Source: Bacteroidales bacterium
Lineage (GTDB): Bacteria; Bacteroidota; Bacteroidia; Bacteroidales; UBA3824
Length of the DNA: 43,375 bases
Direction of reading: 5' to 3'
Assembly (NCBI GenBank): GCA_017535325.1
Contig: JAFXUC010000008.1
Location: 1 to 43,375, forward strand
The position numbers were made by a program, and so were the translations under genes. Shown here in pieces: positions 8,708-16,093 of this stretch. Each line of letters opens with the position of its first letter. Within the stretch, counting starts at the first letter, position 1. The notes beneath the pieces were generated by a model. It made no database searches and was not told the origin of the DNA. It worked only from the letters and a program-made list of their open reading frames with translations.

Positions 8708-9103
8708 ATGATGAAAAAAGTATTATTAGCGGCTGCTATGATTGCAGTATCAGGTGCGATGACGGAAGCATCGGCACAAATTGGTAAAAGGTGTAAATGT
8801 TTGGGTGATAGAGGACGTACAATATTTTTGCCTGCGCCTAATAGAAGTATTAGACCTCATAGGCAAATACCTGTGCGTGTTTCTTACGATGAATCGTCAA
8901 CTGTTTTGACAGTGTATTTTCCGCAAAATTCCAACGGCGGCACTGTTGAGGTTTACCGCGAGGGTTTGAAAGTATCGGCTATGACTGCCGGAGGCGGTAC
9001 AACGTTTAGTTGTATGCTTAATGATTACGGCGAGGGCGATTATGATATAATCGTTAGCAATGGAAATACAGTAGTGTATTCAAGAAATATTACTGTGAGG
9101 TAA
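8708..9103 (+). CDS. Small secreted beta-sandwich protein (DUF3244-like)
   Basis: 131 residues with a clear signal peptide (MMKKVLLAAAMIAVSGAMTEASA, cleavage after ASA-Q). A basic, cysteine-containing linker (KRCKCLGDRGR) is followed by about 75 residues of alternating strands: VRVSYDESSTVLTVYF, GTVEVYREGLKVS, and GEGDYDIIVSNGNTVVYSRNI. The pattern resembles the DUF3244 family of short Bacteroidota secreted proteins with one immunoglobulin-like domain, based on memory of that family. Function of the family is unknown. It is transcribed divergently from the TPR/HTH regulator, an arrangement that suggests regulation by that neighbour, and is 45 nt upstream of the metalloprotease lipoprotein gene, probably in one operon. 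Confidence 0.65.
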   Translation: MMKKVLLAAAMIAVSGAMTEASAQIGKRCKCLGDRGRTIFLPAPNRSIRPHRQIPVRVSYDESSTVLTVYFPQNSNGGTVEVYREGLKVSAMTAGGGTTFSCMLNDYGEGDYDIIVSNGNTVVYSRNITVR

Positions 9104-9148
9104 AATATTGAAAATTAATTTTTTAACTAATATAAATTTAATAAAAAA

Positions 9149-10747
9149 ATGAAAGCAAGTTTTTTATCAATTGCGGCTGCGGCATTGATGTTTGCTGCCT
9201 GCAACGAACCGCTTAACGAAGCGGCAGAGGTTGAAGATATTTCACAGAAATCATCACCAACCAATTTTACAGATGGACAAACAATTCTTGGCAAAAGTAT
9301 TGAAAATCCATATTCCTTAACTTATATGCGGGAGGCATTAAAAGAATTTTCGCAAACCTCCTTGTCAAAAGCGGCATTAAATTATGAAATAAAGGCTAAC
9401 TTCTTGTACGTAAGGTTTTTGCCTAAAAATCCAGAGGAATTTGAAACATTATTGTCTGATACGACCATAGAATTATTCGACCGTCCTATGCTTTGCGAAA
9501 TTATTCAAGAAGGCGAGAGTTATCATGACCCGTCCCTACCGAAAGATGCTATAACGTGGCAATACACGACAGTACCAATTGATTATAAATTTCCAAAAGT
9601 GCAATATGAAATTCTTGATTCATGTTTTGTTCCCGAAGATATGGATGAAAGCATTTCAAAATCGTTTTCAGATTTTGATGCAACAGAATTAACTCCGATT
9701 GCATTTAAACTTGCTGGTTTGGAATCAGAATTAGAAAAAGGAATAAGCAAAAAACGTAAAACTCCGAAAGGGCATTTTCATGTATGGGATAATTATCACA
9801 ATAAGTGGGTCGGAATTGTAGGAATAAAAGTTCGCGTTTATAATGGTATACGATGGGATCATACTCATACAGATTTTGAAGGAAATTATGAAATGTCAAA
9901 ACGCTATGCAACAACTAATGTTCATTATAAGATAAAATTTAGAACAAGTGATGATATTATTATAAATAATAAAATGCTTGATTTGGATGCTGCTGAAGAG
10001 GGATTAGGTTGGCATTCACATGGAGGTTATTCAAAAAGTTTTGATACCGGGTCTAAAATATGGATGTGGGCGACAGTAAATAATGCAGTTTATATTTTCA
10101 GAAAACAACTCTGCCCAAAATTGAACATTCCTACACCTAAAATAAAATTGCATGTTTTTGCCTCTAATAATAAATCCAAAAATTGGTCAGGTTGTGCTCC
10201 TATGTGTCGACATATCAAAGTAGAAATTGCACAATGGCAAAAATTTTGTACTGCCTATATAGGAGTTGGAGTACAGACTTTGTTTGATGTAATAGGTCCT
10301 GATGTTATGATATTTCATAACGAAAATACTCAGAATGTATATTCCTCCGTTTTTCATGAAATGTCTCATGTATGCCATTATATCAATGCTGGGAAAAGTT
10401 ATTGGGAAAAATATGTAACATTTATAATCAATCACTTTGGTTATGGTCAAATAAGCCAAAAAAATTCTGGATATGTGGGACTTGGTGAAATGTGGGGAAA
10501 TTATTTTGGAAATTATGTATGTAATAAAGAGTATTTTGGAAATCCATTCAATTGGGAAGAAATGGAGGATTGGTATCATCCTGGATTATTAAAGAGCCTG
10601 TATGAAAATACACTTTTGACTAATAGAAATATTTTCGATTGTCTTACGGGTGATGTTACTACTTATGAACAATTTAGACAGAAATTGATTAGAAAATGTT
10701 GGCAAAATGGAAAGATTGACGAATGTTTTAAGAATTACGGCTTTTAA
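9149..10747 (+). CDS. Lipoprotein zinc metalloprotease of Bacteroidota type
   Basis: 532 residues. A lipoprotein signal ends with FAACNE, lipidated at Cys18. Residues about 50-160 form a domain with NPYSLTYMREAL, LYVRFLPKNPEEFETLLSD and VPIDYKFP. A short carboxypeptidase-regulatory-like or transthyretin-like stretch follows (about 218-265, VGIKVRVYNG then TDFEGNYEM). The peptidase core has HEMSH (403-407), a zincin HExxH motif with Glu404 as the base, and GEMWGNYFG about 40 residues later, where Glu447 may be the third zinc ligand. It is therefore probably an active surface or periplasmic gluzincin-like peptidase. The substrate cannot be told. The third codon positions are strongly AT-biased compared with flanking housekeeping genes. 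The last 41 nt overlap the next gene in another frame. Confidence 0.75.
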   Translation: MKASFLSIAAAALMFAACNEPLNEAAEVEDISQKSSPTNFTDGQTILGKSIENPYSLTYMREALKEFSQTSLSKAALNYEIKANFLYVRFLPKNPEEFETLLSDTTIELFDRPMLCEIIQEGESYHDPSLPKDAITWQYTTVPIDYKFPKVQYEILDSCFVPEDMDESISKSFSDFDATELTPIAFKLAGLESELEKGISKKRKTPKGHFHVWDNYHNKWVGIVGIKVRVYNGIRWDHTHTDFEGNYEMSKRYATTNVHYKIKFRTSDDIIINNKMLDLDAAEEGLGWHSHGGYSKSFDTGSKIWMWATVNNAVYIFRKQLCPKLNIPTPKIKLHVFASNNKSKNWSGCAPMCRHIKVEIAQWQKFCTAYIGVGVQTLFDVIGPDVMIFHNENTQNVYSSVFHEMSHVCHYINAGKSYWEKYVTFIINHFGYGQISQKNSGYVGLGEMWGNYFGNYVCNKEYFGNPFNWEEMEDWYHPGLLKSLYENTLLTNRNIFDCLTGDVTTYEQFRQKLIRKCWQNGKIDECFKNYGF

Positions 10748-11174
10748 TTTGGTAATCTTAATGCCGTCTTGTGGTATGTTTGATGATTTCTTGACAGAAG
10801 ACACGGTATACGGAAATAAAGTCATAATAGAGAATAAAACTTCGAATGTTTTAAATTGCTATTATGAACGTTTATATGATGGTTCTATGCGGTCGGAATA
10901 TGATTATAACATACTTGTAGGAGGGGTTCATGAATATCAAGAAACTATACCGATAGAAGAACTTTTTCAAAATACATTGTGTAAGGAGTGCGTAAAATTC
11001 AATATTTCTAACGGTCATAAAAAACTTGAATATACCGGCAAACAATTAGATACTTTGCCCGATAGTATTCATTTGTTTATGAATGTAAATGCTTGGGTGA
11101 AAGATTTTTATGTTGCTAATGGTGATACGTTTGATATATTGAAATTTACTTTTACAGACCAAGATTTTGACTAA
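10707..11174 (+). CDS. Small lipoprotein of unknown function
   Basis: 155 residues. The N-terminus (about 1-22) is a hydrophobic signal ending LMPSCGMFDDF; Cys22 could be lipidated, and the acidic pair after it resembles the surface-export signals of Bacteroidota lipoproteins. The rest is predicted to be mostly strand, with no family I recognise. The start overlaps the 3-prime end of the metalloprotease gene by 41 nt in a different frame, which suggests translational coupling and a joint role. It has the same AT-rich composition as its neighbour. A strong bidirectional terminator follows. Confidence 0.65.
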   Translation: MERLTNVLRITAFNLVILMPSCGMFDDFLTEDTVYGNKVIIENKTSNVLNCYYERLYDGSMRSEYDYNILVGGVHEYQETIPIEELFQNTLCKECVKFNISNGHKKLEYTGKQLDTLPDSIHLFMNVNAWVKDFYVANGDTFDILKFTFTDQDFD

Positions 11175-11194
11175 ATTAATTCTTTCATAAAAAT

Positions 11195-11229
11195 AATAAT
11201 CGGCTGCGGCATTGCCACAGCCGATTATT
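11195..11229. terminator. Bidirectional terminator between convergent genes
   Basis: A 12-bp perfect stem (11195-11206 with 11218-11229) with an A-rich left flank and T-rich right flank, so it can serve both the lipoprotein gene and the minus-strand gene ending at 11257. Confidence 0.85.
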
Positions 11230-11256
11230 TTCTCAATTCCACTCATTTTAACACCA

Positions 11257-12006
11257 TTACAACCTCTTTATCTGTTCTGGTATGAAAAACATTATGACAC
11301 CTAATACGAGCATTGCGATGTAAATTCTGAGGCTTTTCCCGCTTGAAAGTTCCCTTTTGACCGCCGTTTCGTAGGGGATTACTTCCAAAACGTCAAACGA
11401 GAGATCCTTTTTGGAATTTCTGATTCCTGCTTTGCTTAAAATAACAGCCGCTTTTTGATTGTTGTCCAAGGTTTTGCGTATGTATTTTATTTGCGGTTTG
11501 CCTTGTGTTATCAGTCCTGAAATCCTGAATCTGTAATCATAATACTCTATCTTCATAAAATTCCCGAAAATGCTCGTCCTGAGTTTGTCCGCCGTTATCA
11601 GCGTGTCGGTTACGGTTTCGATGTTTTGCGGGTGAATGAAAATTTCTGTGCCGCTTTTTTCCGGCACAAATTTTATGAGTTGCGACTGTTTGTGTCTGTC
11701 GATGAGGATTTTCTGCGTTCCGTCATGCCAGAGAAGAGACAGTTGAAGTTCTCCTGAAATCACTTTTTTGCTTTTGTCGTCGGGCATAAAAAACGCATCA
11801 TCGGATTTTACTGTCCCGATGATGCATATTTTGTCTTCCTGACTGATATATTTGCTTATTTTGTTGTAATCAACTATCCGTGCGCCGCCTATTTCCTGAA
11901 CGTTGCCGGAATATCGGTGAGCCATTACGCCGTTAAAACCGATTATCAGCAGCATAATCCCCAGAATCGAACAGAAGACCGATCTATTTCTTTTAGAATA
12001 TTTCAA
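11257..12006 (-). CDS. Two-helix membrane protein of unknown function
   Basis: 249 residues starting with TTG at 12004-12006. A hydrophobic helix lies near the N-terminus (about 11-29, VFCSILGIMLLIIGFNGVMA) and another at the C-terminus (about 226-243), with about 190 predominantly strand residues between them, presumably outside the cytoplasm. I do not recognise the family. The start codon overlaps the stop codon of the upstream gene in the arrangement TTGA, so translation is likely coupled to it. Both proteins probably act together in the envelope. Composition is like the housekeeping genes rather than the AT-rich island next door. Confidence 0.6.
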   Translation of the reverse strand: MKYSKRNRSVFCSILGIMLLIIGFNGVMAHRYSGNVQEIGGARIVDYNKISKYISQEDKICIIGTVKSDDAFFMPDDKSKKVISGELQLSLLWHDGTQKILIDRHKQSQLIKFVPEKSGTEIFIHPQNIETVTDTLITADKLRTSIFGNFMKIEYYDYRFRISGLITQGKPQIKYIRKTLDNNQKAAVILSKAGIRNSKKDLSFDVLEVIPYETAVKRELSSGKSLRIYIAMLVLGVIMFFIPEQIKRL

Positions 12007-12725
12007 GATGCAATGCTGATACCGTTATTGACAGAAACTCTTTCGCTCGGTCTGTAAACGTATGTAACACCGTAACGTGCGGCTTGTTCGCGCTTTCTTT
12101 CCGGTGTTTCTTTTGAATAATATTCTTCTACTTCGTTCCAGAGACGGCATATAATCTCATCACATTCGGGGCGCATTTCCGAGACTTTTGTGTTTGCCCT
12201 TACCGAAATGCTTTGAAGCATTTTTTGAAAGTTGAGTTTTTCAACAAATTCGTCGTAATAGACTTTTACGACAGCGATTTTGGGGCTTAGAATGGGATTG
12301 CCCGTTTTCATAACCCTGTTGTTTTCGCCCGTTATTACTTTCCTTCCCCAGTCAACGACTTCGTTTTCGGTTTTTAAATCCGGCAGACGTCCGTTTTTTT
12401 CGTCAATGTCAAAAAATTTGCGTGCCGAGGGTTTTATTTCGCCCCTTATAACCGCAAAATTGAAAACCTGCAAAAAGTGCGAAATGTAGAGTTTTGCCTT
12501 TTTGTAAATTGCGGTAAATTCCTTGCTGTTTGAAAACTGTCTTGAATGAGCCTCTTTCTGCATCATTATAGCCTGCTCAAACAGCGGGAGAAACGCCTGA
12601 ATTTTCAGCAGCGTTCCCTGTTTGAACGCCAGCATGTCCGGCGGATATTTTTTTGCAATATCCAAAGCCTTTTTCAGGGCTTTGATTCTTGCTGTGTCAG
12701 TATTTGGTAATCTTCTGTATGGCAT
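12003..12725 (-). CDS. Conserved Bacteroidota protein of unknown function (MPYRRLPNTD type)
   Basis: 240 residues, soluble, helical and rich in Lys and Arg. The N-terminus MPYRRLPNTDTARIKALKKA is one I recall as a conserved opening in Bacteroidales proteins with no assigned role. No catalytic motif is evident. A central part (about 110-165) has WGRKVITGENNR and PILSPKIAVVKVYYDEF. The C-terminus contains ERKREQAARYGVTYVYRPSERV. It is the first gene of a two-gene unit, overlapping the next by 4 nt. It is divergent from pepP with a 146-nt gap. Confidence 0.65.
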   Translation of the reverse strand: MPYRRLPNTDTARIKALKKALDIAKKYPPDMLAFKQGTLLKIQAFLPLFEQAIMMQKEAHSRQFSNSKEFTAIYKKAKLYISHFLQVFNFAVIRGEIKPSARKFFDIDEKNGRLPDLKTENEVVDWGRKVITGENNRVMKTGNPILSPKIAVVKVYYDEFVEKLNFQKMLQSISVRANTKVSEMRPECDEIICRLWNEVEEYYSKETPERKREQAARYGVTYVYRPSERVSVNNGISIAS

Positions 12726-12814
12726 AGTATTAAGGTTTTAATGAAAATTTGTAAATTACTTTTTCTTAATAAAATCAAAACAAATGCCGAATTTTGTTTT
12801 TTTATGAAAAAAAT

Positions 12815-12846
12815 GTTGTTGTTTATAAAAAAAAAATATAATTTTA
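12815..12846 (+). promoter_or_regulatory. Possible promoter of pepP
   Basis: GTTG at 12815-12818, 20-nt spacer, then TAATTTTA at 12839-12846: two single mismatches to the TTTG / TAnnTTTG pattern. Its position, 26 nt upstream of the ATG, fits. Confidence 0.35.
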
Positions 12847-12871
12847 CGCTGAAAAATTCTAAAAATTAATT

Positions 12872-14263
12872 ATGTTTAACTCAGAAGTTTACAAAGCGCG
12901 CCGCAGCAAGTTGGCGCACGAATTGAAATCGGGACTTGTGTTGTTTCCCGGTAATAGCGAATTGCCTTTCAACTATTCAAGCAATTCATTTCCCTTTCGT
13001 CAGGACAGTACGTTTTTGTATTTCATAGGCATTGATACTCCGGGACTTTTTGCGGTTTTGGACTGCGAAAGCGGCAACGAATATCTTTTCGGTAACGAGG
13101 CTGGTATTGACGATGTAATTTGGACTGGTCAGCAGCCGGGTCTTGAAGAAATGGCTTCTGCCTCAGGTATTTCAAATGTAAAGCCTTTGAACGGTTTGCA
13201 GGAGTTTGTAAAAGGTTACAAAGGAAAAATCCATTTTATAAACCCGTATTCTGACGGCGTAAAAGTTCTCTTGTCGTCGCTTTTGGACATTCCTGTTGCT
13301 CAACTCAAAGAAAAACAGTCGCTTGAACTGATAAAAGCCGCAGCCGGAATGCGCAAAATAAAAGAAGACATCGAAATTCAGGAGATAGAAAAAGCGGTAG
13401 ACCTTACAAGCGAAATGCACAACATCGTTATGAAATATGCCGGAGCAGCGGAGGAGTATTTCTCTGAGCGGGATGTTGTCGGCAAGATTTACGATTACGC
13501 GCTTTCAAAAGGCTATTTCACGAGTTTTCAGCCGATTGTAACCGTTCATGGCGAAATTTTCCATAATTGCGGTTACAAGGAAAACTTAAAACGCGGACGT
13601 CTTCTGCTTATTGACGCGGGTATCGAGACCTCTTCGCATTATTGCGGCGACATGACCCGTACAATACCTTTGGGCGGACGTTTTTCAAAACGTCAGAAAG
13701 ACATTTATGACATTGTCGTAAAGGCAAACTGGGGAATCGTTGACTCTGCAAAGCCGGGCGTTTTGTGGTCTGAACTTCACAAAAGGGCTGCGAGAATCAT
13801 CACGTCGGGTTTGAAAGACCTTGACATCATGAAGGGCGACACTGACGAAATCGTAGAAAACGGCGCATACGCATTGTTTTTCCCTCACGGTTTGGGACAT
13901 TTGATGGGACTTGATGTTCACGATATGGAAAACTACGGCGAAGACAATGTCGGTTATGACGAAAAAATAAAGAGGAGCGAAATTTTCGGACCTTCATACC
14001 TGCGTTACGGTCTTGAAATCAAAGAAAATATGGTTTTGACCGACGAGCCGGGCATTTATTTTATTCCTCAGTTGATTGAACTTTGGAAAAAGGAAAACAA
14101 GTTCAAAGATTTTATCAATTATGACAAAGCCTTGAAATATAAAGACTTCGGCGGTGTGCGCATAGAAGATGATTTGTTGATAACAGCCGACGGCTGCAAG
14201 GTTTTGGGCAAACCCGTTGCAAAAACGGGCAAAGAAGTAGAATCGGAAATAATTGTAAGATAG
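12872..14263 (+). CDS. pepP: Xaa-Pro aminopeptidase (M24B)
   Basis: 463 residues, cytoplasmic, removing N-terminal residues that precede proline. The N-terminal creatinase-like domain (about 1-165) is followed by the pita-bread metallopeptidase fold. All five metal ligands can be placed: Asp248 in LLIDAG, Asp260 in CGDMTRT, His343 in HGLGH, Glu392 in DEPGIYF, and Glu432 in GVRIEDD. Length and motif spacing fit the aminopeptidase P group rather than methionine aminopeptidase. The alpha-galactosidase gene begins 59 nt downstream, but that protein is exported and the two are probably unrelated in role. Confidence 0.93.
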   Translation: MFNSEVYKARRSKLAHELKSGLVLFPGNSELPFNYSSNSFPFRQDSTFLYFIGIDTPGLFAVLDCESGNEYLFGNEAGIDDVIWTGQQPGLEEMASASGISNVKPLNGLQEFVKGYKGKIHFINPYSDGVKVLLSSLLDIPVAQLKEKQSLELIKAAAGMRKIKEDIEIQEIEKAVDLTSEMHNIVMKYAGAAEEYFSERDVVGKIYDYALSKGYFTSFQPIVTVHGEIFHNCGYKENLKRGRLLLIDAGIETSSHYCGDMTRTIPLGGRFSKRQKDIYDIVVKANWGIVDSAKPGVLWSELHKRAARIITSGLKDLDIMKGDTDEIVENGAYALFFPHGLGHLMGLDVHDMENYGEDNVGYDEKIKRSEIFGPSYLRYGLEIKENMVLTDEPGIYFIPQLIELWKKENKFKDFINYDKALKYKDFGGVRIEDDLLITADGCKVLGKPVAKTGKEVESEIIVR

Positions 14264-14322
14264 GATTTGATTTTAAAGTTTAATAAATACATTTATCAGT
14301 TACACTAAATTGCATTAAAAAA

Positions 14323-15552
14323 ATGAAAAAAAAGTTTTTTACCGTTGTGGCGGCTTTAAGTATTGCTTTAAATGTAGCCGCTCAAAAGTTTGAAAATCTG
14401 GCTTTGACCCCGCCTATGGGTTGGAACTCTTGGAACACTTTTGCCTGCGACATCAGCGAAAAAACCGTCAAAGACATGGCGGATCTTTTCATTGAACTCG
14501 GTCTTGACAAAGTTGGTTTTGAGTACATTGTCATTGACGACGGCTGGATGCTCAAAGAGCGCGACAAGCAGGGCAATCTTGTTGCCGACCCTCAAAAATT
14601 TCCCAACGGAATCAAAGCCGTTTCGGATTACGTTCATTCCAAGGGTTTGAAATTTGGCATTTATAATTGTTGCGGGTCTCAGACTTGCGGCGGTTATCCG
14701 GGTGGACGCGGACACGAGTATCAGGACGCCTTGTTGTACGCAAGTTTCGGAATTGATTATTTGAAATATGACTGGTGCAACACCGGCAAAATGTACGCTC
14801 CCGAAGCCTACAAGACGATGAGGGACGCGCTTTATACTGCGGGACGTCCGGTTGTGTTTTCGATTTGCGAGTGGGGCGACAATCAGCCGTGGGTGTGGGG
14901 TGCTGAAATCGGACACCTCTGGCGCACTACCGGCGACATTTATTGCTGTTACGACTGCGAATATGTTGTAAAAAAAGGCGAACCTGACCAGTGGTCGGCG
15001 TGGGGCGTCTGGCCGATTCTCAGAATGAGAAAAGACATCAGAAAATACGCCGGTCCGGGACATTGGAACGACCCTGACATGCTTGAAATCGGAAAATGTC
15101 TTAACGCTGCCGAAGACCGTTCGCATTTTGCGCTGTGGTGTCTGAGTGCGGCTCCGCTGATTCTGGGCAACGACCTCCGCACCTGCAACGAGGAAACAAA
15201 AAAACTTATCACCAACAAAGAGTTAATTGACGTTGATCAGGACAAACTCGGAATTCAAGGTTTTGAATATCAGTTCAAAGACAGCATTTCCGTTTGGGTA
15301 AAGCCTTTGGAAAACGATGCCTGGGCGGTAGGTTTTGTCAACACGTCAAAAGATGAAAAAACTTTGACTTTTGACTTTAAGGCTAACGTTGTAGTTGACA
15401 AAGATTTTTCTAAAACCTTAGATGCTAACAAAACTGAGTACGTTATCCGTGATTTGTTTGAGCATAAGGATTTGAAAACCACCACTAAAAAACCGCTGAC
15501 CGCAAAAATTGCCTCTCACGATATTTTTATGGTGAAATTGACGAAAAAATAA
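14323..15552 (+). CDS. GH27 alpha-galactosidase, secreted
   Basis: 409 residues with a signal peptide (MKKKFFTVVAALSIALNVAA, cut before QKF). It would release terminal alpha-1,6 or alpha-1,3 galactose from galactosides such as raffinose-type sugars or galactomannan, in the periplasm or outside. GH27 signatures follow: TPPMGWNSWNTF near the N-terminus, DDGWM (72-76), LKYDWCN with nucleophile Asp150, and LWRTTGDI with acid/base Asp205, 55 residues on as in the rice enzyme. WNDPDML and the C-terminal beta domain are present. Length is standard. There is no SusC/SusD pair nearby, so it is not visibly part of a polysaccharide utilisation locus. Confidence 0.93.
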   Translation: MKKKFFTVVAALSIALNVAAQKFENLALTPPMGWNSWNTFACDISEKTVKDMADLFIELGLDKVGFEYIVIDDGWMLKERDKQGNLVADPQKFPNGIKAVSDYVHSKGLKFGIYNCCGSQTCGGYPGGRGHEYQDALLYASFGIDYLKYDWCNTGKMYAPEAYKTMRDALYTAGRPVVFSICEWGDNQPWVWGAEIGHLWRTTGDIYCCYDCEYVVKKGEPDQWSAWGVWPILRMRKDIRKYAGPGHWNDPDMLEIGKCLNAAEDRSHFALWCLSAAPLILGNDLRTCNEETKKLITNKELIDVDQDKLGIQGFEYQFKDSISVWVKPLENDAWAVGFVNTSKDEKTLTFDFKANVVVDKDFSKTLDANKTEYVIRDLFEHKDLKTTTKKPLTAKIASHDIFMVKLTKK

Positions 15553-15561
15553 AATCAGATG

Positions 15562-15593
15562 AATTAAGGCTGCCGTAAGTTGCAGCCTTAATT
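15562..15593. terminator. Bidirectional terminator between the alpha-galactosidase gene and folB
   Basis: A 12-bp perfect stem (15562-15573 with 15582-15593) and 8-nt loop. It overlaps the folB stop codon and serves both converging genes. Confidence 0.8.
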
Positions 15594-15935
15594 TATTTCT
15601 ATTCCGCTGTATTCCAATTCTCCGTCTACTTGCGGATAGTGTTTAAAAAGTTGGAGTTTTATCTCACTTATTTGCGGGAACTCTTTTTTTAAACGGGTTA
15701 AGATTCTGTGTGCTAAATTTTCGATTAAGTTACAAGGCGTAAGTGTCTCTTTTTTAACGGCTTGAAAAATCAGAGAATAATCCACGGCATCTTCCAAGTT
15801 GTCAGACAGACCCGGTTTTACGGTGTCGGTTTGATAACTCAGATTTATGGTTATATCGTTTCCTTCGTTTCTTTCTTTTTCGGTTGTGCCTATGTTGGCG
15901 CGGAATTTCATGCCGTTGAGAATAATTTTGCCCAT
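15588..15935 (-). CDS. folB: Dihydroneopterin aldolase
   Basis: 115 residues, the normal FolB length. The enzyme cleaves 7,8-dihydroneopterin to 6-hydroxymethyl-dihydropterin in folate synthesis. Recognisable parts are the opening GKIILNGMKFRANIG, the middle SLIFQAV then LIENLAHRIL with the active-site Glu, and the end LFKHYPQVDGELEYSGIEI with the conserved Lys. The usual HGxxxxER element is changed to ANIGTTEKER, as in some Bacteroidota members. On the opposite strand to its neighbours; a CAAAATTA box at 15957-15964 (TAATTTTG on the minus strand) could be its -7 element. Confidence 0.88.
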   Translation of the reverse strand: MGKIILNGMKFRANIGTTEKERNEGNDITINLSYQTDTVKPGLSDNLEDAVDYSLIFQAVKKETLTPCNLIENLAHRILTRLKKEFPQISEIKLQLFKHYPQVDGELEYSGIEIN

Positions 15936-16054
15936 AATGTTTTATGTATTGATTGACAAAATTATAAAATATTTCAATTACGGACAGCAATTTTTTATGA
16001 AAAATCTTAATAAAAAATTTTCATTGTAAATTTAATTAAATGATTAAGTTTTCG

Positions 16055-16062
16055 TATTTTTG
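16055..16062 (+). promoter_or_regulatory. -7 box of glnS
   Basis: TATTTTTG followed by CA. It lies inside the long open frame that starts at 16040, so it argues for the downstream ATG at 16094 as the true start. Confidence 0.6.
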
Positions 16063-16093
16063 CATGTTAAAAAAAATCAAAATTAAAGCAGTT

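Noticed and set aside
9149..11174. Frameshift joining the metalloprotease and the small lipoprotein
   Set aside because: The second frame has its own start and lipoprotein signal, and the first ends after a complete peptidase domain; overlap is more likely.
14368..15126. 252-codon open frame antisense to the alpha-galactosidase gene
   Set aside because: Shadow of a GH27 gene with complete active-site motifs; no signal, domain or start context.
16040..16093. Upstream start for glnS
   Set aside because: The added 18 codons cover the -7 promoter box and do not match GlnRS N-termini.
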